A model generated the notes under the pieces. It did no database searches, had not been told where the DNA came from, and saw only the letters and a program-made list of their open reading frames with translations. The position numbers and the translations under genes are program-made. Positions 17,993-26,123 of a stretch of 64,000 nucleotides of DNA are shown here, piece by piece. Position 1 is the stretch's first letter; each line of letters opens with the position of its first letter. This DNA is from SVEL01 sp045125245 (lineage in GTDB: Bacteria; Bacillota; Clostridia; Lachnospirales; Lachnospiraceae): positions 151,950 through 215,949 of the forward strand of contig JBGVNF010000005.1 in NCBI GenBank assembly GCA_045125245.1, in the 5' to 3' direction.

Positions 17993-18481
17993 TTATTTTG
18001 TATTCTTCTTAAGCCAGAAATAGGGTAGAAATGGGAATATACTCCACCAGAAGCCTATATTAAGATACGGCTCATAATCATCAGGACTCTCACCATAGAG
18101 TAATGCAATCAATCTAGCATTATAATAACGTCCAATGAATCCAAGTACAAAAATTTGGATTACAAATTGAACTAAGCCTCCAATAAATGGTATAAGACCA
18201 ATAGGGAACGTAACTAATAATACTACTGATGATAAACTATCATACAGTGACATTACATGGTAAGGTATCTCTTTATTAAATACTTCGATAGTATCATCGT
18301 CAGACTTCATAATATCAAGAATCTGAATACGATTAAGTACAGGTATGAATATGTACCATTTCCATCTACACCCTAAAATAGTATGTATCTTCCACTGTGC
18401 GATATATGTAAGAACCACCAGTGTTATAATAACTGCCATAAGTAAGAATGATAAAATTACTGTCAAAAATAAACCAGCCAT
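17993..18481 (-). CDS. Polytopic membrane protein, DUF5684-like
   Basis: 162 aa with about four membrane segments (residues 3-28, 40-52, 78-110, 140-158). The WKWYIFIPVLNRIQIL stretch resembles the small multi-pass proteins often grouped as DUF5684. No good ribosome-binding site is visible; a GGAGG is instead buried in the hairpin at 18492-18518. It follows PspA and TPM genes and may share their envelope-stress context. Confidence 0.7.
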   Translation of the reverse strand: MAGLFLTVILSFLLMAVIITLVVLTYIAQWKIHTILGCRWKWYIFIPVLNRIQILDIMKSDDDTIEVFNKEIPYHVMSLYDSLSSVVLLVTFPIGLIPFIGGLVQFVIQIFVLGFIGRYYNARLIALLYGESPDDYEPYLNIGFWWSIFPFLPYFWLKKNTK

Positions 18482-18491
18482 ATTTTGTACT

Positions 18492-18518
18492 GGAGGCTAT
18501 GTATAAGTCATAGCCTCC
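18492..18518 (-). terminator. Hairpin between pspA-like and membrane-protein genes
   Basis: Ten-base-pair stem GGAGGCTATG/CATAGCCTCC with a 7 nt loop, directly after the pspA-like stop. There is no T-run, so it may be an RNA 3'-end stabiliser or may hide the ribosome-binding site of the following gene rather than act as a terminator. Confidence 0.45.
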
Positions 18519-18532
18519 ACCTTTCTTATTTA

Positions 18533-19213
18533 CTAAAGGCCTAATCTAGCCTTCATAGCCACCATCTCATCATTTACAGATGCTGATGTGCCGGAACTGT
18601 ATTTACCTACTAAGTCATCGTCAGCTGACTCTGCTTCATTAAGCTCAGCTTCTGCCATAGCGGCATCAAGACGTTCATTAGCTTTTCTTTCATACTTAGC
18701 AAAAGAATCATTCTGTGCAACTGAAGATGCACGGCTAAGCATTTCATTCATACCTTCCTGAGCATTAGCCAGTTTGGTAGTTGTTTTAATTGTATCCTTT
18801 CTGGATTCGAGGTCTTTGATACGTGCAACGATTTCGTTGTATGCATCAACCATCTTCTGCTCATTAGCAGATGCAATCTGATAATTCTTTTCAGCCTGTG
18901 CTAAGTTAGCTTCAGCCTTCTGTTTCATTTCGATAAGTTTTGCTGCGTCTGTCTCATTTCCTGCTTTAAGAGCATTCTCTGCAGCTGTCGTCTTTCTTGC
19001 AATATCTTCTTTGATTGCATCAAGGTCACGTTTAGCCTGTTTAGATAAAGCCTTAACCTCTGCAGTATCCTGTTTGATTTCAGCAGCGTCTGACTTGTAA
19101 TCACGTAAAAGCTGCTCAATCATCTTTTCTGGGTCTTCTGCTTTATCCAGCAGGTCATTAATGTTTGCTTCCAAAATCTTCGGAATGCGTCTCAGTGTGT
19201 CCATGAATCCCAT
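18533..19213 (-). CDS. pspA: PspA/IM30 family protein
   Basis: 226 aa. Begins MGFMDTLRRIPKILEANIND, the amphipathic helix that senses membrane defects, followed by the long coiled-coil hairpin (about 25-190) with the PEKMIEQLLRDY signature. PspA/Vipp1 proteins form ESCRT-III-like scaffolds that protect the membrane. It lies 13 nt downstream of a TPM-like membrane protein, a pairing known from Firmicutes chromosomes. Its presence here suggests the element protects the host membrane. Confidence 0.92.
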   Translation of the reverse strand: MGFMDTLRRIPKILEANINDLLDKAEDPEKMIEQLLRDYKSDAAEIKQDTAEVKALSKQAKRDLDAIKEDIARKTTAAENALKAGNETDAAKLIEMKQKAEANLAQAEKNYQIASANEQKMVDAYNEIVARIKDLESRKDTIKTTTKLANAQEGMNEMLSRASSVAQNDSFAKYERKANERLDAAMAEAELNEAESADDDLVGKYSSGTSASVNDEMVAMKARLGL

Positions 19214-19226
19214 AGACTTATCCTCC

Positions 19227-20249
19227 TTAATTATATTTATTTACTAAATCATCTTCACTTGAAGACGATAGAGCCTCAATGTCTGCGTTAAGAATACGAG
19301 CTGTTTCCTCAGCCTCTTCTTTCTTACGCTTATGTTTAGCTTTCACTAAAATAACGATTGTTACTCCAACTGTAATAACGATTACAGCTGCGATACCAAT
19401 AAACATAACATCAAATCCTGTCGTGGATTTCTCCATGATAGAATCTGCTGTCTTTTTATAGATTGCGGCGAACATCTCATCTTCTTCACCGGAATCATAA
19501 GTACTACCATACCAGTAATAATCAAGCCATTGCCAGAATATATTAAGAGCATCTTCATCCATAATACTCATAGCATTCATACCAGTGCACCATGTATCAT
19601 AACCATCTACATCAGACATAGGTGCTGAATCGTAATACACATATAAGAAGATGTCTTCTCTGTCTCCAAACATCTCATTATATAATTTTACTGTATTATC
19701 CTCTTTCTGTACATCTGTCATACCGGGTTCATACTCATGTAAGATAATAACTGGTTGAACACCCGTCTTATCATAGAAATACTTCATGCCATCTCGTGTT
19801 GTGCTTGTAGAGTGAATCCAGTCAATTTCATCATAAACACAATCATTCATAAAGTTATAACCAGATACAATCTTCGTTCTGTTTTTGTTATTGGTAATAC
19901 TCGGCCCAGAATTAGCAATCATACTAACACCAACTGCAAGAGCAATAAGTATAGCTATTACTACTATTACTTTCATAAATCCACTATGCGAACTAGGTGC
20001 TCCGTAGTAAGCATCTGGATTACTAGCATACCGTCTTGTATAAGTTCTGCTGACAGGCATTCCTACATATGTATTAGTTCTTGCACTTCTGTAATATGAT
20101 GAGCCTCCGAATGATGAACCACCAGAACGTCCACTACTAAATGACGAACCACCACTTCTACCACTTGAACGACTACGTCCTCCTGACGAACGACTTCTAC
20201 TTCCACCACCCGATGAGCGACCTACACCACCACCGCCTCTTCTTCCCAT
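19227..20249 (-). CDS. TPM-domain-like membrane protein with Ser/Gly/Arg-rich head
   Basis: 340 aa. The first ~55 residues are low-complexity Gly/Ser/Arg. A membrane helix (about 92-112), an extracytoplasmic alpha/beta domain (about 120-270; GVQPVIILHEYEPGMTDVQK) resembling TPM/YgcG domains, a second helix (about 283-307) and a basic, then acidic cytoplasmic tail follow. The basic N-terminal tail probably faces the cytoplasm. TPM proteins are commonly linked to PspA in membrane-stress operons, as here. Confidence 0.72.
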   Translation of the reverse strand: MGRRGGGGVGRSSGGGSRSRSSGGRSRSSGRSGGSSFSSGRSGGSSFGGSSYYRSARTNTYVGMPVSRTYTRRYASNPDAYYGAPSSHSGFMKVIVVIAILIALAVGVSMIANSGPSITNNKNRTKIVSGYNFMNDCVYDEIDWIHSTSTTRDGMKYFYDKTGVQPVIILHEYEPGMTDVQKEDNTVKLYNEMFGDREDIFLYVYYDSAPMSDVDGYDTWCTGMNAMSIMDEDALNIFWQWLDYYWYGSTYDSGEEDEMFAAIYKKTADSIMEKSTTGFDVMFIGIAAVIVITVGVTIVILVKAKHKRKKEEAEETARILNADIEALSSSSEDDLVNKYN

Positions 20250-20259
20250 AAACTTATTT

Positions 20260-20440
20260 CCTCTCTTCTATAAACACTTTATATAACCGAATATCCTGTC
20301 GGTATTCAAGGGCCCCAGATACCCTTAAACACCGCCTATTTTGACCAATTCTGAAATCATCGCACTACTCTGAGAAAGGAGGTCCCATAAATGAAAATTC
20401 ATTCCTGACCATTTATATACATACGTCTGGGTTGTACATA
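20260..20440 (-). ncRNA. Structured leader or small RNA candidate
   Basis: A 190 bp gap with no credible gene. The minus strand can form ACCGA/TCGGT and AAGGG/CCCTT or GGTAT/ATACC (mutually exclusive) stems just upstream of the TPM-like gene end of the lipoprotein transcript. Alternative pairings suggest an attenuator or small RNA. The evidence is only local self-complementarity. Confidence 0.3.
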
Positions 20441-20443
20441 TAA

Positions 20444-20680
20444 CTAATTCGTAGCAGCGTCCTTAATAGAACCAGCTGTGTCCTTAATTGCGTCCTGAAC
20501 ATCTTCGTCAGTAGCAACATCTTTAACTTTATTCAACGCGTCCTTACCTGTTTCCTTTAATGCATCAATTTCTTCATCCGATGCTTCGAATACAGTTTCA
20601 CCGTTAACAGATACGTTACATCCTGTAAGCGTTGATAGCAATAGCATTCCTATGCATAAGATAGTGATAAACTTTTTCAT
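20444..20680 (-). CDS. Small lipoprotein, 78 aa
   Basis: Signal peptide with lipobox LLLSTLTGC and cleavage before Cys21, then an Asp/Lys-rich helical tail. It should be lipid-anchored on the outer face of the cytoplasmic membrane. AGGACTAG precedes the ATG. No function known. Confidence 0.75.
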   Translation of the reverse strand: MKKFITILCIGMLLLSTLTGCNVSVNGETVFEASDEEIDALKETGKDALNKVKDVATDEDVQDAIKDTAGSIKDAATN

Positions 20681-20697
20681 AACTAGTCCTCCGACAT

Positions 20698-21036
20698 CTA
20701 TCTGAAATGTTTATTAAGCTGCTTACACCAAACAGGTCTTGTAGAAATCTTTTCCAATCCAGATAACTTCTTAACCTCTTCAGCAACAGACGCATTCTTA
20801 AGAAACTCAACAAATTCCAATGCAAGTTTGTCTGCCGTGTAGCCTTCTTTAATCTTCTTTCCAATCGTAATAGAATGAGTAGAAGTATGATATGTAACTA
20901 AGCCAATGTCAGCTCCAACCTTATCTTCCTGTTCATCGTACTCCTTAAAGAAGACCTTAACGTGTGTACCTGTCTTGTCAGTTATAGCCGAAATTTGAGC
21001 TGCAAGATTCAGGTGTGTTAAATTAGTAGATTTCAT
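20698..21036 (-). CDS. Hypothetical protein, 112 aa
   Basis: Starts MKSTNLTHLN at 21036, fixed by GGAGG 8 nt upstream; the open frame runs on to 21108 into the structured RNA region and is not credible there. Soluble, lysine-rich C-terminus. Function unknown. It is the first gene after the long non-coding element, so that element may be its leader. Confidence 0.7.
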   Translation of the reverse strand: MKSTNLTHLNLAAQISAITDKTGTHVKVFFKEYDEQEDKVGADIGLVTYHTSTHSITIGKKIKEGYTADKLALEFVEFLKNASVAEEVKKLSGLEKISTRPVWCKQLNKHFR

Positions 21037-21049
21037 TTTGTTTCCTCCT

Positions 21050-21700
21050 TTTATAGAAACTTTAGATTTGTAAATATGTGGTGTGGTTCCACCCTCAGCA
21101 CCTCGCAAGTAACTGAGGTATCAGTACACACCTATTATATGACGCATCATATAATATTACTGGTTGGCTCGTCAGCCAACACATTTAATGGGTTTGCTCT
21201 AACAACCACAGCTCCGTCCTAGCACATAGCAAATATCAAGAGTGCTTGCGAGCACTTGATAAAGCTATTACGAAGTTCACCCTTGGATAGCTTCTTATTA
21301 ACGTATAAGCAACGGCACACGTTTAAGAGTTCTGGTCTGTGCTATCTCGTACTCCAGCAATTTAATTCCACCTAAGCAAAATCTACAGCGGATGTTTATT
21401 ATTCCGCAATTATACATAAACTACTCACATACTTATTCTCACGGATCGAAACCGACTTTTGTCATTATGCCCTCGGTATATGTAACCTAGTGTTGCACAC
21501 TCAATCACTCTGAGTCAGGAGAGCGTCTCCTTATTGCTATCTTATATAATTATCTGCAGGCTTATATAAGTTGATATTGGTGAGTGCTTTTGACTTCTAG
21601 GTTATTCCCACAATGTGACATTCCTATTTAGTACTGGTATGTTACAGCACCTAACCTTTATAAACACACATAAGTGTATCTACCATTTTTCCAACTCGAA
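21050..21700 (-). ncRNA. Large structured non-coding RNA candidate (ROOL/GOLLD-like size class)
   Basis: About 650 bp without a plausible gene but full of strong hairpins: 21134-21155 (9 bp), 21163-21180 (7 bp), 21235-21260, 21262-21293, 21388-21407, 21518-21530, 21540-21570, and a closing AGGTTA/TAACCT pair near 21600. Length, gut-Firmicutes context and a mobile element with tRNAs match the known habits of ROOL and GOLLD RNAs. I cannot check a covariance model, so the class is inference. Strand follows the genes. Confidence 0.6.
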
Positions 21701-21707
21701 GCAGCTT

Positions 21708-22070
21708 TTAATTCATGCTCCCTTTATGTTCTAAAATAACATAAGTATCATCAATAAATATATCATAATTATTTAGTATAATCTCGTTTCTGTCGTCTAT
21801 TAATTCACCATCTAAATAAATAACTGCTCCTTCTTCTATCATATATTGGGCAACTCTTTGTACTTGCTGCCTTCTTATATTTCTTTCTTGCTCAACATCA
21901 TATTGTATATACATCCACATTCCAACAAAAAGAATTACAGAAGCTATGATTGCTAAATAATTAGTAGGTTCCCCACGACATATTTTTATATATACTGCTG
22001 TTACATAAAGAATTATAGCAATACTAACGCACAAAATACAAAGTAATAAAAGTGATTCTTGTTGGTTCAT
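21708..22070 (-). CDS. Membrane protein, 120 aa
   Basis: Two hydrophobic segments (residues ~6-28 and ~38-56) followed by a soluble domain ending VILEHKGSMN. AAAGGTAATAGG precedes the ATG. Unknown family. It stands between the tagged-protein pair and the large RNA. Confidence 0.65.
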   Translation of the reverse strand: MNQQESLLLLCILCVSIAIILYVTAVYIKICRGEPTNYLAIIASVILFVGMWMYIQYDVEQERNIRRQQVQRVAQYMIEEGAVIYLDGELIDDRNEIILNNYDIFIDDTYVILEHKGSMN

Positions 22071-22131
22071 AACCTATTACCTTTCTTGTTTCAATGTATT
22101 AGTTACATACATGATAAATCAAGCGTATAAC

Positions 22132-22887
22132 CTATTTTCCGACCATTTCGGCGATTGCTTTCATTGCCAAATTGTCAATATCATTATTTGACTTAGGACT
22201 TTTTATATGAGATGCAATTACTTTCAAATCCTTCGTTTTGTAACACCTCTCATAGTTCTCAAGGATATTCTTAATATCCTCAGTTGTTTTAATCCCTTTA
22301 GATTTTATATCTTCGAGAACTATATGTAAAGCCTCATAACCTGAACTGTCAGAAACCTCTTCAATTAAATCAAACCATGTTTTAACAAGTACTGATGCCT
22401 CTTCTTGCTCTAGATACTTCGTTGTAAACATATTTGTTTGTGATACACGTAATGTTGTATACAATGCATCAATAATATTGTAATCATAATCTACATATGA
22501 TAATACAAGCTTCTGACTGTATGGATTGTAGTTAGATTGCATAATAATGTTTCTTTTAACTCTATCATGGATATCTACGTGGATATCATCATTACAAATG
22601 TATGTCTCAACCAAGACTGTATCATAAGCCTTAATCCATCTACCATTACTTGGTTTTTCAACTGTAATAGTAACCTGATGAATATACTTTAATAATTCCC
22701 TAAGACAAACCTGAATACTCCACATATCTAAATGACCAGAGTCTAAGATAGGATTAAAAGATTCCTGCCGATATACAAACTCAGAACCACTTACCCTTCT
22801 AAATAAAACAGCTTTACCGTCATTATAGAATGCCTCAAAACTATAACACGTAGCAATAAAATCTTTTAATTCTCCATGAGGTTGCAT
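22132..22887 (-). CDS. Unknown protein with C-terminal AIAEMVGK tag, 251 aa
   Basis: No domain recognised in the body. The last residues LAMKAIAEMVGK match the A-I-x-x-M-x-G-K terminal peptide shared by many proteins of this window. The preceding ~60 residues (helical, then a disordered Ser/Lys/Asn linker) resemble the corresponding part of the next gene upstream, 22992..23828, suggesting paralogous C-terminal halves. The linker-plus-tag layout suggests an exposed address signal. Confidence 0.75.
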   Translation of the reverse strand: MQPHGELKDFIATCYSFEAFYNDGKAVLFRRVSGSEFVYRQESFNPILDSGHLDMWSIQVCLRELLKYIHQVTITVEKPSNGRWIKAYDTVLVETYICNDDIHVDIHDRVKRNIIMQSNYNPYSQKLVLSYVDYDYNIIDALYTTLRVSQTNMFTTKYLEQEEASVLVKTWFDLIEEVSDSSGYEALHIVLEDIKSKGIKTTEDIKNILENYERCYKTKDLKVIASHIKSPKSNNDIDNLAMKAIAEMVGK

Positions 22888-22890
22888 TAC

Positions 22891-22986
22891 CTAATACTTA
22901 TCGATATCTGTAATAGAGTAATCAGAACCTAACGGTTTAATTACAATCTTACCATCTACTGGATAAGCATAAATATAATCAAACAT
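22891..22986 (-). CDS. Small protein, 31 aa
   Basis: MFDYIYAYPVDGKIVIKP opens a 31-residue frame that exactly fills the gap between the two tagged genes. AGGA lies just before the ATG. Too short to assign; kept because spacing and ribosome-binding site look genuine. Confidence 0.45.
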   Translation of the reverse strand: MFDYIYAYPVDGKIVIKPLGSDYSITDIDKY

Positions 22987-22991
22987 ATATC

Positions 22992-23828
22992 CTACTTTCC
23001 GACCATCGCATTAATTGCTCTCATAAATCCAGACTCTGTCTTCTTAGACTTACCTTCCTGAATGTCATGAGCAATTATAACGAAGTCATTACTATTAGAG
23101 ATTTCTCTCAATCGCTTAAGTTCCTTACAAACTTTATCTACATTATCACAACCCATTTCTTTAAGATGTTTTGTAATAATACAAGCTGCATCTTCATCAC
23201 CAGGTAACTTAATATCGTTTCCAAGCTGATGTTCAATAAATTTAAACATCTCCTCGTGAGTAGGCAGTAAACTATTCATGTTAGAAGTTTCAACTAAGTA
23301 GTCAAATACTCCACAATTTTCTTTGAATTCTTCTATTAAGATAGATTCGCCTATCGTATAAATATTAGCGAGAACTATATCACCATTCTTTATTATAATA
23401 GCATCTGCATGTTTGTTATCCTGATGTCTTTCAACAAGAGTAACGTATACTCTACCATATCTCCACGAGTAAGTAGGGTTTTCTTTGTCACCACCTGCAA
23501 CACCATTGTCTCTCAAATCATTAACTAATCGAGACATAATGTCTCTGCTCTTAGGAAAAAGATTATGTATATCAATGAGGTTATCATCAATGCTTGCAAT
23601 GACTCCTGTTGACTCGAATGTATATTGACCTACTTTCTTTAAGATAATACATTCTCCAGCACAAACAGCCTGTAAATGTAAAGAAGCAAACTCCTCTAAA
23701 GTACATTCTCTGTTGTACTTCTGATATACATGATAATCTTTAATATTATCTGATACTGTATCCTCTTTTAAGATATCTCTTATAACATGCCGATTACCAT
23801 CAACATATAAGGCGTAATACTCTGTCAT
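22992..23828 (-). CDS. Unknown protein with C-terminal AINAMVGK tag, 278 aa
   Basis: Soluble protein of unknown family. A Lys/Ser linker (EGKSKKTESG) leads to the terminal tag FMRAINAMVGK. The tag core AINAM is identical to that at the N-termini of 42741..43913 and 48818..49726, although those proteins share nothing else with it. AAAGGAGGG precedes the ATG. Confidence 0.75.
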   Translation of the reverse strand: MTEYYALYVDGNRHVIRDILKEDTVSDNIKDYHVYQKYNRECTLEEFASLHLQAVCAGECIILKKVGQYTFESTGVIASIDDNLIDIHNLFPKSRDIMSRLVNDLRDNGVAGGDKENPTYSWRYGRVYVTLVERHQDNKHADAIIIKNGDIVLANIYTIGESILIEEFKENCGVFDYLVETSNMNSLLPTHEEMFKFIEHQLGNDIKLPGDEDAACIITKHLKEMGCDNVDKVCKELKRLREISNSNDFVIIAHDIQEGKSKKTESGFMRAINAMVGK

Positions 23829-23839
23829 AATACCCTCCT

Positions 23840-24226
23840 TTAAGCAAATACTGCTAATAACAGTAACACGAATAATATCGAAATAACAGCAATAGGAAAT
23901 ATAATATCTCCTATATTTCTCTTTACCTGAAACTCACTTGGATTATTTGGATTTACATACAGTACAATATTATTACCTTCTTTTAATGTAGGTATATCAA
24001 GACCTATATGGATATCTTTATACTCAATACCGTTATATGTATATGTAGCATAAACCTTCCAAGTCTGATGAACATCAACACTGTTATCATATGCATGTGT
24101 TGTTTGTTGTGAATCAACTCTAGTAACAGTACTTATACACTTATCCCAATTATATGTAACTAATACATAGAGAAAATAATCCTTACATACACCTAATAAT
24201 ACTATTAGTAAAACTGAAAACCGCAT
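23840..24226 (-). CDS. DUF3592-like membrane protein, 128 aa
   Basis: N-terminal and C-terminal membrane helices (about 1-22 and 105-125) flank an extracytoplasmic beta domain with VLYVNPNNPSEFQV, the hallmark of DUF3592. Start uncertain: ATG 24226 has only AGG upstream, and a stronger GGAG serves an overlapping 14-codon frame, so a leader peptide or a small frameshift is possible. A paralogue is at 26950..27360. Confidence 0.65.
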   Translation of the reverse strand: MRFSVLLIVLLGVCKDYFLYVLVTYNWDKCISTVTRVDSQQTTHAYDNSVDVHQTWKVYATYTYNGIEYKDIHIGLDIPTLKEGNNIVLYVNPNNPSEFQVKRNIGDIIFPIAVISILFVLLLLAVFA

Positions 24227-24299
24227 ATAGCAAAACCTATATTTGACATGATACAACTCCTTATATCTATAATATAAATCCTAATTATACTTACAATTG

Positions 24300-24323
24300 A
24301 AGTACCGTTATATAACGGTACTT
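24300..24323. terminator. Perfect 24 nt palindrome after surface-protein gene
   Basis: Self-complementary AAGTACCGTTAT and its reverse complement, 14 nt after the stop of 24338..24850. It has the form of a transcript-end hairpin but lacks a T-run. Confidence 0.5.
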
Positions 24324-24337
24324 CTATCTAAGCATAA

Positions 24338-24850
24338 TTATTCAAGTGTTATTTTCCATTTTACGTTTGCTGACCACATACCTGCAGACAGTTTAGAGTA
24401 TCTAGTTAATTCGACTTCAATATCAACACCTTCATGAAGTAAATCACCATAACCAAAACGTGTTCTACTTAAATCAACATCAACAGGAACATGAGATTTA
24501 ATACCGCCTTCATCAACTAAGTCAACAAAACAGCCATCAGAAATAGAGCCATCAGACTGTAATAATTCTGTATATTCTGCAATAGGTTCTATAACTAATT
24601 CATGTTCACCTGCAATATCACCTACTGCATGAATTGTGCTATACACTTTACCTTCTGCATTAAATGAAGTACAGTCAATTGATGTAGGCACTGTGACTGT
24701 AAACCATTCGTCAACATCTCCTGTTAAATCTGTAGACATCTGTCCTGATGTCTGATTCTCAAAAGTCTGTGATGTCTCTGCTGCAAATACTGATAATGAC
24801 ATTGAGCAGAATAAGCAACCAACAAGTAATACGGTTAATAATTTTTTCAT
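24338..24850 (-). CDS. Secreted beta-sandwich surface protein A, 170 aa
   Basis: Signal peptide MKKLLTVLLVGCLFCSMSLS with cleavage after VFAAE, then a beta-rich domain ending AGMWSANVKWKITLE. The closing AG-x-W/F-x-G/A pattern is shared with 30695..31246 and the N-terminal domain of 28714..30684. ATGA overlap with the membrane protein 24847..25653 ties it to that partner. Likely a secreted or cell-surface polymer or adhesin-like subunit (inference). Confidence 0.65.
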   Translation of the reverse strand: MKKLLTVLLVGCLFCSMSLSVFAAETSQTFENQTSGQMSTDLTGDVDEWFTVTVPTSIDCTSFNAEGKVYSTIHAVGDIAGEHELVIEPIAEYTELLQSDGSISDGCFVDLVDEGGIKSHVPVDVDLSRTRFGYGDLLHEGVDIEVELTRYSKLSAGMWSANVKWKITLE

Positions 24851-25653
24851 TGTCTTCTCACCTCTATATTATCTACTGTGACGCTACAACAAGCTTCTTG
24901 TGTATCCATCGTATATCCCGTTAATGTAAAAGACAGGTTCAGAGTATCACTGACCATATAAGGACTACAATCCCAATTAGTTGCATTTCCCGGTTCTATC
25001 AATCCTGTATCGTCCAATAATATATTCCCTGTGTCAGCGTCTATAACACAGTAAGAAACGTAATATGGATTTTTCTCATCATTAAGTAGTGGTATTGTTT
25101 TGTTATTTTCATCCACCCAATAAACCTTCTTAGCTGTAACAACCATATTTGGCGGCTGTTCTACTTCTGGCTTATAAAAACCATCAAATACCTCTTGGTC
25201 AGCCATAACAGGTTCTTTCATAACAATATTCATGGTTTCCTCATCTTTATGAATTATATTAACTTTAATAATGGATACTATTATTAAAGTTAATATAATT
25301 CCTACTAAGAACCAGAATATAGGAAATGGTATAATACTTTTGGTGATACCTATTACTAAGTCTTCACCTACATATACAAAACCTTTGTTGACTTTAAATA
25401 AACCTTTCTTTTCTCTTACTCTGAAAATATTGTTTTCATCTAAAGCCAAACAGTAAACATCATCTGTTTCAGGTTTATCTTTAGGACAAAGAAATCCTAC
25501 AATATCACAATCTTTAGGAAGTTGTTTCTTCTTAAAATAAGGTATCTCTACAGAATCATTAATTTTGTAATACTTAGGTTCTTCGTCGTTACATACTTGT
25601 GGTTCGAGGATATAGATATCTGTATCCTCAGCAATCTGTGTTTTTGTCTCCAT
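24847..25653 (-). CDS. Membrane anchor/assembly protein A for surface module
   Basis: 268 aa: cytoplasmic N-terminal region (1-105), one membrane helix (about 107-130), and an extracytoplasmic C-terminal domain containing DTGNILLDDTGLIEPGNATN. The closely similar ETGEVILEETGLIQPGTALP in 31256..32068 shows the two are paralogues, each followed by a secreted beta-sandwich protein. It may anchor, cap or export that protein. Structured RNA lies in its 5' leader. Confidence 0.65.
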   Translation of the reverse strand: METKTQIAEDTDIYILEPQVCNDEEPKYYKINDSVEIPYFKKKQLPKDCDIVGFLCPKDKPETDDVYCLALDENNIFRVREKKGLFKVNKGFVYVGEDLVIGITKSIIPFPIFWFLVGIILTLIIVSIIKVNIIHKDEETMNIVMKEPVMADQEVFDGFYKPEVEQPPNMVVTAKKVYWVDENNKTIPLLNDEKNPYYVSYCVIDADTGNILLDDTGLIEPGNATNWDCSPYMVSDTLNLSFTLTGYTMDTQEACCSVTVDNIEVRRQ

Positions 25654-25676
25654 AAATTAAACCTCTTATAATTCTG

Positions 25677-25751
25677 TATTAGGTAGTCTCGAATCACGTA
25701 GGCCGCCCTGCAGCCAGTTCATTTGCATAGGCATAAAAAGACTACCTAATA
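25677..25751 (-). ncRNA. Long-stem RNA element in leader of 24847..25653
   Basis: A perfect 12 bp stem (TATTAGGTAGTC with GACTACCTAATA) encloses a 51 nt GC-richer loop and ends about 20 nt before the ribosome-binding site. It looks like a regulatory leader domain or a stable small RNA. Class unknown. Confidence 0.5.
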
Positions 25752-25755
25752 CGAG

Positions 25756-25819
25756 TGCAGTCGTGAGGTTACGGACCTCTTTTCACATAAGTGAATCATG
25801 CTCTTAGCATACGACTACA
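25756..25819 (-). ncRNA. Compact cloverleaf RNA candidate
   Basis: On the minus strand a 9 bp closing stem (25811-25819 with 25756-25764) holds three perfect hairpins in a row: 5 bp ATGCT/AGCAT, 5 bp TTCAC/GTGAA and 5 bp GAGGT/ACCTC. This is a four-way junction of tRNA-like size, but there is no seven-base anticodon loop or T-loop, so it is not a tRNA. Confidence 0.5.
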
Positions 25820-25822
25820 TAC

Positions 25823-25843
25823 GAGGGAGATTATTACTCCCTC
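25823..25843 (-). terminator. Hairpin after 25851..26042
   Basis: Seven-base-pair stem GAGGGAG/CTCCCTC 7 nt past the stop of the cysteine-rich gene, without a T-run. Confidence 0.45.
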
Positions 25844-25850
25844 ACCATAT

Positions 25851-26042
25851 TTATCTACTCTTCCATGCGTAAGGATAGTGAGCCTTTGAGCTTCCTAACA
25901 TACAATGACTCGAATCATCATTTGAAGGATTCCCTTCTGCATCGCACGAAAAAGGACAATTCTTCCCACAATTACTTCCATCTGCCTTGCAAAAGTTTTT
26001 AAGAAACTCAAAACATTCTTTTGCCTTTTCGTATTCATTCAT
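25851..26042 (-). CDS. Cysteine-rich small protein, 63 aa
   Basis: Six or more cysteines in NFCKADGSNCGKNCPFSC and SSHCML could bind a metal ion or form disulfides. No signal peptide, so metal binding is more likely. Its reading frame is flanked by a hairpin downstream. Family not recognised. Confidence 0.65.
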   Translation of the reverse strand: MNEYEKAKECFEFLKNFCKADGSNCGKNCPFSCDAEGNPSNDDSSHCMLGSSKAHYPYAWKSR

Positions 26043-26092
26043 ATTTTGTTTACCTCACTAAAATATGTGATTTATTTATTCTTCTATTTCAT

Positions 26093-26114
26093 AGGGGCTT
26101 TTATAAAAGCCCCT
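26093..26114. terminator. Perfect 22 nt palindrome after lipoprotein gene
   Basis: AGGGGCTTTTA and its reverse complement form an 11 bp palindrome 9 nt after the stop of 26124..26834. A typical gene-end hairpin of this element, without T-run. Confidence 0.5.
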
Positions 26115-26123
26115 GTTTTAAGA

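Noticed and set aside
20374..20400. Plus-strand ribosome-binding site AAAGGAGG followed by an ATG
   Set aside because: The frame stops after five codons and nothing on the plus strand follows; it is probably part of an RNA fold on the other strand.
25756..25819. tRNA gene in the cloverleaf element
   Set aside because: Loop sizes (3, 4 and 5 nt) are wrong, and no T-loop consensus or anticodon can be placed.
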